Assembly: GCF_051859125.1 (NCBI RefSeq)
Contig: NZ_JBHYGG010000302.1
Location: 1 to 64,000 of the forward strand
DNA: 64,000 bases
Direction of reading: 5' to 3'
Origin: Gemmata sp051859125
GTDB taxonomy: Bacteria; Planctomycetota; Planctomycetia; Gemmatales; Gemmataceae
How positions within the stretch are numbered: the first letter of the stretch is position 1; every line of letters starts with the position of its first letter. The translations under genes were made by a program, and so were the position numbers. Shown here piece by piece: positions 37,007 to 46,641 of the stretch. The notes below the pieces were generated by a model, which saw only the letters and a list, made by a program, of their open reading frames with translations, was not told where the DNA came from and did not search any database.

Positions 37007-39256
37007 TCAGGACTGGTAGATCTTTTCGAACCGGGCGGCGGCCGACGCCAGGGCCGCGAGGAGCGTCGGGTCGAACTGACCGGCCGACTCGGTCGTCATC
37101 ATCCGGACCACGCGGGCGTGGGACAGGGCCGGGCGGTACGGCCGCCGGGACCGCAGGGCGTCGTACACCGAGACCAGGCCGACGACCCGGGCCGCGAGCG
37201 GGGCCGCGTCGCCGGCCAGCCCGTCCGGGTACCCGGCCCCGTCCCACCGCTCGTGGTGCGACCGGATCACCTCGGCCGCCAGGGCCAGTGCCGACAGGTC
37301 CGAGGGGCACTTCTCGGCCGTCGCGGTCACCCACTCGGCCCCCATGACCGGGTGCGTCTGCACCACCATCCGCTCGTGGTCGTCGAGCGCGGCCGGCTTG
37401 TTCAGGATGTTGTACGGCACCGCGACCATGCCGAGGTCGTGGAGCGGCGCGACGGTCTCGAGGAGGCCCACGAACCGCTCGTCCTTCAGGCGCGAGTACT
37501 CCCCCCGGTCGGGCACGGCCCCCGCCAGCGCCCGGACGTACCGCCCCATCCGCTCCGAGTGCGCCGGCCCGAGTGAGAGGATCTCGCGGAACATCTGGGC
37601 GCACAGGCCGGTCAGCGCCTGGACCGCGCTGTGCGCCCCGTTCTGGGGCGGCAGCCCGGGCGGGGCGGGGGTCCGGGTCAGGTCGGCCATGCCGACCCGC
37701 ATGGTGAGGGCGGCCGCCTGCGCCGGCTCGCTCCCGGCGCGGCGGCCCAGGAGCCCGCGGACCCGGGACCGGAACTCGGCCCGCGAGAACGGCTTGGCCA
37801 GGAAGTCGTCGGCCCCGGCCTCCATGAGCCCGCCCAGGGCCTCCGGCGGGATCACCCCGGACATCAGGAGGATCAGCGGCCGCCGGTCCGTGTCGGTCGT
37901 CCGGATCGAGTCGATCAGCTTGTCCCCGGTCACCCCCGGGAGGTTCACGTCGAGGATCACGAGGTCCGCGTGCTGCCGCTGGAGGATCTCCCGGAGCGCC
38001 TCGCCGTCCGACGCCTCGGCGACCGCGTACTCGTCCCCGAGGTACAGCCGCAGGAGCTTGCGGAGGGCCGCGTCGTCCTCGACGATGACCACGCTGGGCC
38101 GGGCCGGGGCCGCGGTCGCGCTCGGCGGCCGCTCGGTCGCCTGCGGCACCCACCGGCTCAGCCCGGCCAGCGAGATCCCCACCACCCGCGCGCTCGGGGG
38201 CCGCGCGTCCGGGTCGGTGCTGAGCATCCGGTTCACCAGGGTGCACAGCTCCTCGGGCAGCTCCGGGCGGACCTGCTGGACGTTGGGCGGGGGGGCCGTG
38301 AGCCGGGTCTGGAGGTCCCGGAGCAGGTGCCCGGTCTCCGGGAACGGGTCGCGGCCGGTGAGGGCCCAGTACATGCTCGCGCCGAGGCTGAACAGGTCGG
38401 CCCGGGCGTCCACCGCGTGCGGGTCCCGGGCCTGCTCCGGGGCCATGTACCCGATGGTCCCGAGCACCGTCCCGGGCTCCGTCAGTTGCCGGTACGGGTG
38501 CAGGGCCAGTCCGAAGTCGAGGAGCTTGGCCCTCCAGTCCGGGGTCACCACGATGTTCGGGGGCTTGATGTCGCGGTGGATCAGCCCGTGCCGGTGGGCC
38601 TCGGCCAGGCCCTCGGACACCTGGCGGAACAGGTCGCACGCCCGGTTCACCGGGAGCGGCCCGCGGCTCCGGACGAACCCGTCGAGGTCCTGGCCGTTGA
38701 CCAGTTCCATGACGTAGTAGTCGCGGACCGTGCCGCCCGGGTCCGGCCGGGTCCGCCCGGCGTCGAGGCACGCGACCAGGTTCGGGTGGTGGAGCCGGGC
38801 GGCCGCGCGGGCCTCGGCGTGGAACCGGCGGAGCAGCCGCGGGCACGTGTCGGCGGAGTTCACGAACACCTTGACGGCCACGTCGCGGCGCAGGTGGACG
38901 TGCTCGGCCCGGTACACCACCCCCATCCCGCCCCGGCCCAGGAGCCCGAGCACCCGGTACTGCCCGAGGGTCAGGGACGCGATGCTGCCGTCGCGGAGCG
39001 TGTCGGCCTGGAACGGGGTGAGCAGGTGCAGGGCGACGAGCCGGTCGAGGGCCGCGGGCTGCGTCGGGGCGGTCGCCACCTCGGCCCGGACCCCGGCGTC
39101 CAGTTCCTCCCACTCCTCGGGCAGGACGATCAACCGGTCCAGGAGGTCGTTCAGGAGCGACGACATGCGCCCGCTGGTCTCGCCGGGTGGGGACCCGGAG
39201 GGGCCGTGGATGGCGGTGTCGCCGGGGCGCCGGTCGACGCTGGGGGGGAAGGCCAT
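37007..39256 (-). CDS. Ser/Thr kinase - receiver - HD-GYP fusion protein
   Basis: A 749-aa three-domain fusion. Ser/Thr kinase: Gly-rich loop GRGGMGVVY (107-115), K129, HRDIKPPN (227-234), DFG (248-250), APE (272-274). Receiver: acidic pair in VEDD (392-395), D436 in LVILDVNLPG, K488. HD-GYP: HDLG (606-609), THPVMG (634-639), HHERWDGAGYPDGL (667-680), YDALRS (698-703). HD-GYP domains hydrolyse cyclic di-GMP, so phosphorylation by a partner may set c-di-GMP hydrolysis, with the kinase domain adding another output. An alternative start is ATG 39166. 34 bp before the RedB-like gene. Confidence 0.92.
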   Translation of the reverse strand: MAFPPSVDRRPGDTAIHGPSGSPPGETSGRMSSLLNDLLDRLIVLPEEWEELDAGVRAEVATAPTQPAALDRLVALHLLTPFQADTLRDGSIASLTLGQYRVLGLLGRGGMGVVYRAEHVHLRRDVAVKVFVNSADTCPRLLRRFHAEARAAARLHHPNLVACLDAGRTRPDPGGTVRDYYVMELVNGQDLDGFVRSRGPLPVNRACDLFRQVSEGLAEAHRHGLIHRDIKPPNIVVTPDWRAKLLDFGLALHPYRQLTEPGTVLGTIGYMAPEQARDPHAVDARADLFSLGASMYWALTGRDPFPETGHLLRDLQTRLTAPPPNVQQVRPELPEELCTLVNRMLSTDPDARPPSARVVGISLAGLSRWVPQATERPPSATAAPARPSVVIVEDDAALRKLLRLYLGDEYAVAEASDGEALREILQRQHADLVILDVNLPGVTGDKLIDSIRTTDTDRRPLILLMSGVIPPEALGGLMEAGADDFLAKPFSRAEFRSRVRGLLGRRAGSEPAQAAALTMRVGMADLTRTPAPPGLPPQNGAHSAVQALTGLCAQMFREILSLGPAHSERMGRYVRALAGAVPDRGEYSRLKDERFVGLLETVAPLHDLGMVAVPYNILNKPAALDDHERMVVQTHPVMGAEWVTATAEKCPSDLSALALAAEVIRSHHERWDGAGYPDGLAGDAAPLAARVVGLVSVYDALRSRRPYRPALSHARVVRMMTTESAGQFDPTLLAALASAAARFEKIYQS

Positions 39257-39955
39257 TGATCAGGTCCGGTGAGGCCGGAGGTGAGCGGGTGCGGCCGGTG
39301 GGCCCGGCACGCAGCGCTCCTGGGCGCGCCACCTCAGTTCGGGGTTCGGGTCTCGTATCGGTCCGGGCGGCGGTGGGGCACGGCTCACGCTGCCGCGGCG
39401 GTCAGAGTGGTCCCCAGCCGGAGTTGCCGGAAGTTGGGCGCACTTCGCGACTGAGAGGCACCGAGCGACCCGCCGGGGTCCACCGGATCAGGATTCGGAG
39501 CAAATCGCAGTGGCCGCGGGGCAGAGACGAGTACGAGGTTGGGTCCGCCGGTGCGCGCCGCCGCGAATGTCGGAGTACACGACTCACAGCTGGAAAGATG
39601 GCTCTCGCTTCCGCCGGACGGTGGCGAAATGTCCTCGGTTTCGCGATGGGGTGTCGGAACTTCGGGCAATGTTCGTCCCCCCGCTGCAATTCTACGCGGT
39701 CGGCCGACACCCAATCGGAAAAACCGCCAGGTGCGGTTCCGGCCACAGGGATCGGCACGCCCCGCGGTTCGTCCGTGAGCCGACATTTTCTCCCGTGATC
39801 AGAACAGTAATTCAGACAGGTGTCAAGGTAATCGCTCGAAATCCCGGGGCGACCGACCCGGACCGCGTTGCGATCGCCCGCCCGCTCTCACCGGAGATCG
39901 GGAATCACGCGCCGATCATGTCACGGGTCGCGGCGATTGGTTCGCCCCCGGCGGG
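39257..39955. other. 699-bp stretch without a convincing gene
   Basis: Open frames exist on both strands but none has a family match, ribosome site or codon pattern like the neighbours. The part around 39790-39850 is less GC-rich. It probably holds the promoter of the 37007-39256 operon and the 3' end of the serine dehydratase transcript. Confidence 0.5.
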
Positions 39956-41323
39956 TCAGCAGTTGATGACGTTCAGGGCCAGCCCGCCCTGGGACGTCTC
40001 CTTGTACCGGGAGTTCATGTCGACGCCCGTCTGCCGCATGGTTTCGATGACCCGGTCGAGGGAGACGCGGTGGAGCCCGTCGCCGTGGAGGACCGCGAGC
40101 CGGGCGGCGTTGATCGCCTTGACCGCGCCCATGGCGTTCCGCTCGATGCACGGCACCTGAACGAGCCCGCCGACCGGGTCGCACGTGAGCCCGAGGTTGT
40201 GCTCCATGCCGATCTCGGCGGCGTTCTCGATTTGGGCGTTGGTGCCGCCCATGACGGCCGCGAGCCCGCCCGCGGCCATGCTGCACGCGACCCCGATCTC
40301 CCCCTGGCACCCCATCTCGGCGGCCGACAGCGAGGCGTTCCGCTTGAACAGCATGCCGATCGCTGCCGCCGTGAGTAAGAACGCCCGCGTCTGTTCCGCC
40401 CCCACCCCGGGGACGAACCGCCGGGCGTACTCGATCACGGCCGGGATCACGCCGGCCGCGCCGTTGGTCGGGGCCGTGACCACTTTCCCGCCCGCGGCAT
40501 TTTCTTCGTTCACCGCCAAAGCGAACAGGCTGACCCAGTCCATCAGGCCGAGCGGGTCGGCCGTCCCGCGCTTCTGGAGGCTCTGGAACAACCCCGGGGC
40601 GCGGCGCTTCACGCCCAGGCCGCCCGGGAGCGTCCCCTCGGTGCGGCACCCGCGCGCGATGCACGCCTCCATCACCGCCCAGATGCGGTCCAGGCCGGCG
40701 TCGAGGTCCTCCCGGGTCCGGGCGGCCCGCTCGTTGGCGGTCACGATCGCGGGGATCGACAGGCCGGTGCGCGCGCCGATCGCGAGCAGTTCGTCCGCGG
40801 TGCGGAACGGGTGCGGCTCCGCGGTCGCGGCGGCCCCGGCCCCTTCGGGGTCGCCGTCGCGGACCACGAACCCGCCGCCGACCGAGTAGTACGTCTCGTC
40901 GGCGACCGCCCCCCCCGCCCCATCGAACGCGCGGAACCGGACGCCGTTGGGGTGGCCCGGGAGGAACTCGGACGTGTGGAACAGGAGGTCCGCGGGTTCG
41001 TCGAAGGGGACCGGGTGCGTGCCGGCCAGCGCGACCCGCCGGTCGCCGCGGACGGTCGCGAGGAACGCGGGGACCGCGTCGGGGTCCACGCCCGTCGGCC
41101 GCCACCCGGCGAGGCCCAGCAGCACGGCGGTGTCGGTCGCGTGGCCCTTGCCCGTGAGGGCCAGCGACCCGTACAGGTCCACGAGCACCCGGCGCACACC
41201 GGCGAGGCGGCCGGCCCGCTCGAGGCCGCTCGCGAACCGGTGCGCCGCGACCATCGGGCCGACGGTGTGCGAACTCGACGGCCCGACGCCGATCTTGAAC
41301 AGGTCGAACACGCTCAGCGACAT
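39956..41323 (-). CDS. sdaA: L-serine ammonia-lyase (iron-sulfur type)
   Basis: A 455-aa single-chain enzyme converting L-serine to pyruvate and ammonia. The N-terminal beta domain begins SVFDLFKIGVGPSSSHTVGP and contains GSLALTGKGHATD; the alpha domain has the Fe-S cysteine regions CQGEIGVACSMAAGG and VQVPCIERNA, plus VTAPTNGAAGVIPAV. The end MNSRYKETSQGGLALNV is typical. ATG 41323 gives the family N-terminus. It follows a hybrid kinase by 80 bp on the same strand; no functional link is obvious. Confidence 0.95.
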   Translation of the reverse strand: MSLSVFDLFKIGVGPSSSHTVGPMVAAHRFASGLERAGRLAGVRRVLVDLYGSLALTGKGHATDTAVLLGLAGWRPTGVDPDAVPAFLATVRGDRRVALAGTHPVPFDEPADLLFHTSEFLPGHPNGVRFRAFDGAGGAVADETYYSVGGGFVVRDGDPEGAGAAATAEPHPFRTADELLAIGARTGLSIPAIVTANERAARTREDLDAGLDRIWAVMEACIARGCRTEGTLPGGLGVKRRAPGLFQSLQKRGTADPLGLMDWVSLFALAVNEENAAGGKVVTAPTNGAAGVIPAVIEYARRFVPGVGAEQTRAFLLTAAAIGMLFKRNASLSAAEMGCQGEIGVACSMAAGGLAAVMGGTNAQIENAAEIGMEHNLGLTCDPVGGLVQVPCIERNAMGAVKAINAARLAVLHGDGLHRVSLDRVIETMRQTGVDMNSRYKETSQGGLALNVINC

Positions 41324-41403
41324 GGCCGCGGCCCCCGGGACGATTGCGTAGAAGGAGTCACCGGAGCCCGGGGGCGCGGACGGGCGCCCCGCCGGGGCCG
41401 GGG

Positions 41404-43704
41404 TCAGCGCGCCGCGTCGAGGGTGGCCCGGACCTTCCGGGCCAGCGCCACCGGGCTGAACGGCTTCTGGAGGAACGCGTCGGTCGCCTGCACGACCCCG
41501 TTGCGAACGACCGCGTCGTCGGTGTACCCGCTGACGAACAGGACCCGGGCCTCGGGCCGCCGGCCCCGGACCGCCTCGGCGAGGTCGCGGCCGCCCATCT
41601 CGGGCATCACCACGTCGGTGACCAGCAGGTGGATCGGGCCGGCGTGCGCGTCGGCGGCGCGGAGCGCCTCCGCGCCGTTGCCGGCCTCGAGCACCGCGTA
41701 CCCGAGCGCCTCCAGCGACCGGCGGGCGAACCTCCGCACCGCGGGCTCGTCCTCGACGAGCAGGAGCGTCTCGGTGCCGCGCGCGACCGGGGCCGGGGTG
41801 GCGGCCGGGGCGGCCGCGTCCTCGTGCGCGGCCGCGGGGAACAGCACCGAGAACGTCGTCCCCGCGCCGACGGCGGTGGCGACGTCGATCCGCCCGCGGG
41901 CCTGGGCGACGATCCCGTAGACCGTGGCCAGCCCCAGGCCGGTCCCCTTGCCGACCCCCTTGGTGGTGAAGAACGGCTCGAAGATCTTGGCCCGCACCTC
42001 GTCGGTCATCCCCACGCCGGTGTCGCCCACCGAGAGCTGCGCGTACGGGCCGGGGCGGAGGTCGGGGAACCGCCGGTCGCCGGGCGCGACCTCGACGTTC
42101 CGGGTCTCGATGGTGAGCCGCCCGCCGGTGGGCATCGCGTCGCGGGCGTTCACCGCCAGGTTGACGACGACCTGCTCCAGTTGCCCGCGGTCGGCCTTCA
42201 CCCGGTCCAGGCCCGGGGCCAGGGCGAGCCGCAGGGCCACGTCCTCGCCGAGGGTCCGCTCGAGCATCTTCCCGGTCCGGCGGACCAGGTCGTTCAGGTC
42301 GATGACCTTGGGCTCGAGGATGGTCTTGCGGCTGAACGCCAGGAGCTGGGCGGTCAGGGCGGCGGCGCGGCCCCCGGCCTCGCGGATCTCGCCGGCCGAC
42401 GCCCGCCGCGGGTCGGCGTCCTGCAGTTCGTCGAGCAGCAGGTCGCAGTACCCGTTGATGATGGTGAGCAGGTTGTTGAAGTCGTGGGCCACCCCGGCGG
42501 CGAGCTGGCCGAACGCCTCCATCTTCTGCGCCTGGCGGTACTGGTCCTCGACCCGCCGCCACTCGGTCACGTCGGACCACGACCCGATCGCCTCGACCGA
42601 CTCGCCGGTGGCGTCGAGCACCAGGCGGACGTCGCTCCGCACCGACCGGTACTCGCCGCTGCGGTGCCGGATCCGGAACTCGGTCGAGTACCGGCCCCGG
42701 GCGATGAGCCCGCGCTCGGCGGCGGCGACGGCCCGGTCCGCGTCGTCCGGGTGGACGGTCGCCTCCAGCCACCCCTTGCCCGCGGTCTCCCCGGGCGAGT
42801 ACCCGAGCACCTCGCGCACGTTCTCGCTGACCCACGCGATGCCGCGGATCCGCTCGCCCTCGATGGCCAGCTTGTACAGCACCGCCGGGCTCGACGCGAT
42901 GACGTGCTGGAGCCGCTCCTGGGCCTGGCGGGCCGCCTCCTCGGCCTCCTTGCGCTCGGTCACGTCGGTGGCGAACCCGATCACGCCGATGACCCGCCCG
43001 GCCGCGTCCCGGTGGGGGAGCTTGTCGGTCTGGAGCCAGCGCTTCCCGGCCGGGGTCGTCACCAACTCGACGATCCCCTGCCGCGGGCGGCCGGTGGCGG
43101 CGACCGCGTCCTCGTCGCGGGCGTACTGCGCCGCGAGCGGGAGCCCGAGGTCGTAATCGGTCCGCCCGAGGATCGCCTCCCGGGGCAGGCCCAGGAACCG
43201 CACCACCTCCTCGTTCACCCGGACGAACCGGTGCTCGAGGTCCTTGTAAAAGATGAGGGCTGGGACGGCGTCGAAGATCTGCTGGAGGTCGCGGCCCATC
43301 TCGGGCGGGGGGCCGGCCGGGGCGGGGGGCGGGGGCCGCCGGTCGAGGGCCCGGCGGACGGCGGCGGCGAGCCGGTCGATCCGGGCCCGGGGCACGAAGT
43401 CCGCGGCCCCGTGGAGGACGACGTCGGCCGCCGCGCACTCGCCGACCGGGTCCGACACGACCACGAGCGGCACCGCGGCCCCGCGGTCGCGGATGAGGTC
43501 GAGGGCGCGGAACGCCGGCAACTGCGGGTGCGCGTACGGGCAGAGGACGACGTCCGGGGGGGCGGCCAGGTGCGCGAGGAACTCGGGCTCCGTACCGGCG
43601 CGGGCGACCTCCGGGACGAACTCGCCGCACAACGCGTCGGCGAGCGCACCCGCGCAGGCGGGGTCGTCCGCAACGATCAGGACGCGGAGGGGCGAGGGGG
43701 TCAT
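41404..43704 (-). CDS. Hybrid sensor histidine kinase with degenerate N-terminal receiver
   Basis: A 766-aa cytoplasmic protein. Residues about 5-120 form a receiver-like domain that has lost the phospho-acceptor: the expected Asp is Cys in VVLCPYAHPQ, and the usual Lys region reads DFVPR. Two PAS domains follow (about 145-260, 275-395). The HisKA His is in GVAHDFNNLLTIINGYCDLL, the HWE/NtrB-like form, then a HATPase domain with GTGLGLATVYGI and an intact C-terminal receiver (LLVTDVVMPEMGG, Lys in FLQKPFSP). No membrane helices, so it senses a cytoplasmic signal. 106 bp after a glycosyltransferase gene. Confidence 0.9.
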   Translation of the reverse strand: MTPSPLRVLIVADDPACAGALADALCGEFVPEVARAGTEPEFLAHLAAPPDVVLCPYAHPQLPAFRALDLIRDRGAAVPLVVVSDPVGECAAADVVLHGAADFVPRARIDRLAAAVRRALDRRPPPPAPAGPPPEMGRDLQQIFDAVPALIFYKDLEHRFVRVNEEVVRFLGLPREAILGRTDYDLGLPLAAQYARDEDAVAATGRPRQGIVELVTTPAGKRWLQTDKLPHRDAAGRVIGVIGFATDVTERKEAEEAARQAQERLQHVIASSPAVLYKLAIEGERIRGIAWVSENVREVLGYSPGETAGKGWLEATVHPDDADRAVAAAERGLIARGRYSTEFRIRHRSGEYRSVRSDVRLVLDATGESVEAIGSWSDVTEWRRVEDQYRQAQKMEAFGQLAAGVAHDFNNLLTIINGYCDLLLDELQDADPRRASAGEIREAGGRAAALTAQLLAFSRKTILEPKVIDLNDLVRRTGKMLERTLGEDVALRLALAPGLDRVKADRGQLEQVVVNLAVNARDAMPTGGRLTIETRNVEVAPGDRRFPDLRPGPYAQLSVGDTGVGMTDEVRAKIFEPFFTTKGVGKGTGLGLATVYGIVAQARGRIDVATAVGAGTTFSVLFPAAAHEDAAAPAATPAPVARGTETLLLVEDEPAVRRFARRSLEALGYAVLEAGNGAEALRAADAHAGPIHLLVTDVVMPEMGGRDLAEAVRGRRPEARVLFVSGYTDDAVVRNGVVQATDAFLQKPFSPVALARKVRATLDAAR

Positions 43705-43810
43705 CGGAGTGGGTGCCCGGCCGACCGGGGCGAGAGGGGGCTCGCCACCTGGTCTGCGGTCATTCTACACCGGAACGGTGAGGGGCACCGGCGAACAGCG
43801 GTCCCGCGGG

Positions 43811-45742
43811 TCAGTGGGTGCCGACCCGGGTGAGCCGCCGGTACAGCCCCTTGATCCCGTCCTTCTTCACGATCGCGAGCCCGCGCTCGACGCGCCCGCG
43901 GAGGCGGCCGACCTGCGTGACCGCCCGCCACAGCCCGGTCGCGGCCGAGACCGGGGGCTTCTTCGGCGCGAGGAGGGTGGACAGCCGGCCGATCCACCCG
44001 GTCGCGTACGTGAGCCGGAGCCGGAGCCGGTCGACCGATTCGAGGAAGTTCCCGTCGCTGAGGCAGGCGTTGTCCCGGGTCGCGGACCGCCAGTTCCACT
44101 CGACCGTGCCGCGCCACGAGAACGCGCACGGGGACCGGCCCGACAGCACCGCGTACAGGAACAGGTCCTCGTTCACCGGCAGGTGCGGGTCGCGGAGCGG
44201 GGCCTGCGTCAGCAGTTCGCGGGCCGCGACCCACGAGTGCGACAGGACGTACTTGTTGCCGTCGAGGAGCTGCGCGTCGGGCACCGGCCCCCAGTACGCG
44301 AGGGTGCGGTTCTCGGAGCAGAAGTCGCCGAGCGGCCCGTGGAAGTGGGACTGGTCCTCGTAGTGGCCCGCGTCCTCCTGCACCCGGACGCCGCCGGACC
44401 GGGCCATCTTCGCGGCCCGCGGCCCGGTGAGCAGCGGCACCAGCGTGGCGACGTGGTTCGGGTGCAGGTAGTCGTCGTCGTCGAGCACCCCGAAGAACGG
44501 GGCGGTGAGCGCCCCGAGCCCGGCCCACAGCGCCTCGCTCCGGATGCCGGTGGCCTTCGCCCGCACGACCTTGAGCGACAGGAACGCGTGGCGGTACTCG
44601 CGGGTGACGGCGTCGAGGTCGGCCTCGTCGCCGAGCCACACCAGGACCACGGCGACGTTCGGGTGCGACTGGTTCTTGAGCGAGTCGAGAGCCCGGCGCA
44701 CGAAGTGTGCGGGGCGGGTGCCGGCGCGCACGACGTACTCGACCGTCGGGGGCTGGGCCGGCTCCGGTGCCCCCGGCACGCTCACCAGCTTCGGCCGGTT
44801 GTACCCGGAGTGCTCCTTGATCCGCTCGACCAGTGCCGGGAGCTTCGCGAACAGCCGTTCGAGGCAGAACTTCTCGACGAAGATCCCGTGGGCGGTGCGG
44901 GCCTTGCGCTCGGCCTCGGCCGGGTTCTTGCGGACCCAGTTGACGTGCTCGGCGATCTGGTCGACGAAGTCGCGGCCGCCGGACTTCTCGACGTAGAGCA
45001 CGCTGTCGCCGAAGTGCTCGCGGCCGAACTCAGCGGCGTCGGTGATGACCACCGCCCCGGCCGCGAGCGACTCGAACACCCGCATCGTCGGGATGCCGTA
45101 CCGCAGGTGCTCGGGCGAGTGGATCGCCAGGGCAATGCCGGCCTCGCGGATGCGGTCGATCATCGACACGCCGTCGTACGGCACGCGGCCGCGGTAGCAG
45201 TGGGCGAGGTCGCGCCACCGGTCCTTCGGGCCGTAGATGTCGAGGGGCACCGCGGCGGCGAGCCGCTGGAACAGGTCGCCGTGCCGCGCCCCGGCGTCCC
45301 ACCGCATGCCGACGTAGAACAGCCGCCGCTCGGCCGGGGGCTTGTCCGGGAACGCGGTCCGCGGGCTGCTCAGGTAGAAGAAGCTGTCGTCGATGAGCGG
45401 TTCCTTGCCGGTCGAGAAGTGCAGGTCCTCGATGTGGCGGATCACCGCGGGCGACCCGGGCAGGAAGGCGTCGTAGCTGAGCAGGTTGGTGAGCGAGCCC
45501 GGGAACAGGTCGAAGTATTCCGGCGGGTTGGTCATCATCCCGATGGTCGGGAACTCGGTCGCCTTGGGCGTCGTGTAGTGCGTGGCGAGGACGCAGTCCG
45601 GCCGGAACGCCATCACGTCGGCCGACGTGCCGGCGCGGGCGACCTCCCAGCCCATGTTGTTGAACGCTTTCAGGAACCGGTGGACCAGTTCCTTCTCGGC
45701 GGTCTCGTGGTTCGGGAAGCAGTCGTGGACTACAACGCGCAT
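43811..45742 (-). CDS. Two-domain glycosyltransferase (GT4-like + GT2)
   Basis: A 643-aa protein. The N-terminal half (about 1-330) resembles CgeB/GT4 transferases (RLFYVGMRWDAGARHGDLF, then HLRYGIPTMRVFESLAAGAV with an Arg/Glu pair near a nucleotide-sugar site). The C-terminal half (about 345-600) is a GT2 domain with the metal site in FFGVLDDDDYLHPNH. Two glycosyl transfers could be made by one chain. ATG 45742 has GGAGG about 8 bp upstream and no signal peptide. Adjacent to a nucleotide-sugar epimerase gene, suggesting surface polysaccharide or glycan synthesis. Confidence 0.85.
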   Translation of the reverse strand: MRVVVHDCFPNHETAEKELVHRFLKAFNNMGWEVARAGTSADVMAFRPDCVLATHYTTPKATEFPTIGMMTNPPEYFDLFPGSLTNLLSYDAFLPGSPAVIRHIEDLHFSTGKEPLIDDSFFYLSSPRTAFPDKPPAERRLFYVGMRWDAGARHGDLFQRLAAAVPLDIYGPKDRWRDLAHCYRGRVPYDGVSMIDRIREAGIALAIHSPEHLRYGIPTMRVFESLAAGAVVITDAAEFGREHFGDSVLYVEKSGGRDFVDQIAEHVNWVRKNPAEAERKARTAHGIFVEKFCLERLFAKLPALVERIKEHSGYNRPKLVSVPGAPEPAQPPTVEYVVRAGTRPAHFVRRALDSLKNQSHPNVAVVLVWLGDEADLDAVTREYRHAFLSLKVVRAKATGIRSEALWAGLGALTAPFFGVLDDDDYLHPNHVATLVPLLTGPRAAKMARSGGVRVQEDAGHYEDQSHFHGPLGDFCSENRTLAYWGPVPDAQLLDGNKYVLSHSWVAARELLTQAPLRDPHLPVNEDLFLYAVLSGRSPCAFSWRGTVEWNWRSATRDNACLSDGNFLESVDRLRLRLTYATGWIGRLSTLLAPKKPPVSAATGLWRAVTQVGRLRGRVERGLAIVKKDGIKGLYRRLTRVGTH

Positions 45743-45923
45743 CGGCTCCGTCCTCCGTGACGCAAACGTCTTGTATCGAGCGACGGGGATACTCCCCGTG
45801 AGGTCTGAGTCATCTCCGAACGATGTTCCCGAGGTCAAGCCGTGGTCCAAATTGCCAATGCCATCAGCAGGCTGAACCCCCAAGCGTACCAGCCGCCCAC
45901 GTGGAGCAGATGGGTGGCATTCT

Positions 45924-46478
45924 TCATGTATGGTCGCGGTAATCAATTCGCGCTGCGAGTGGTTCAGAGACAAGGAACGCAGCGAGCGCCGCTCCAATCC
46001 AGCCACCCATACACTTCAGGAATAGGAGTCGATCGCCCTGCACAAACTCTCTCGCGATCAGCCATGTGAGGACACCGAGGGCGATTGCTAACCAGAACAC
46101 ATACCCTTCGCGAAAGAATCGCAGCAACTTTGGTGTATATTTCCTCACACGCCGACGAAACGCGACCACGTCCTCGCCTGTATCAGCCCACTCAAAACCG
46201 GAAATAAAATCCTTTGCGTTGCAGGATGGGCAGTGAAACCAGGCAACACCGATGTACGGATTTGATAGCATATGAAAATTGTCGCCGGTCACGACTGTGG
46301 CCCGTCCACATCCTTTGTGGCGTAATGGACGTGAAACGCCATGCGTGCTTGGTAGGTGAAACTCTGGGGGTAGCGGCTTTTCACAGAATGGGCAGAGTTT
46401 GCATCTCGTGACAACTTGCCACTCGCAATGTGGGCACGGCATCCCGTTCGTTGGAAGTTCCGATGGCATAAACTGCAC
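45924..46478 (-). CDS. Zinc-ribbon membrane protein, lower GC than neighbours
   Basis: A protein of up to 184 aa with CxxC pairs (CPHCEWQVVTRCKLCPFC, residues 15-32; FHCPSCNAKDF, about 81-91) followed by two membrane helices (about 127-145, GYVFWLAIALGVLTWLI; 155-172). Start GTG 46478 or ATG 46469. Its DNA and flanks (about 45,790-46,640) are visibly less GC-rich and use A/T-ending codons more than the genes on each side, suggesting recent acquisition. No family recognised. It splits the epimerase and glycosyltransferase genes. Confidence 0.65.
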   Translation of the reverse strand: MQFMPSELPTNGMPCPHCEWQVVTRCKLCPFCEKPLPPEFHLPSTHGVSRPLRHKGCGRATVVTGDNFHMLSNPYIGVAWFHCPSCNAKDFISGFEWADTGEDVVAFRRRVRKYTPKLLRFFREGYVFWLAIALGVLTWLIAREFVQGDRLLFLKCMGGWIGAALAAFLVSEPLAARIDYRDHT

Positions 46479-46641
46479 CGAGGCTTGCTGAACTCAGGAT
46501 AGCTGGATCGGCGATCGTGCAGCGAGGCGACCAAACCTACTCAACGGTGGCATTCGTTTGCCGACGGTGAGCCAATCATTGCTTCTGTGGAGCCGCGCGC
46601 GTCGAACTTCCCGGAACAAGATACCGACACCCCACGCCCGC

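Noticed and set aside
39385..40160. Open frames in the 39257-39955 gap
   Set aside because: They overlap on both strands, lack ribosome sites and families, and one runs into the antisense of sdaA.
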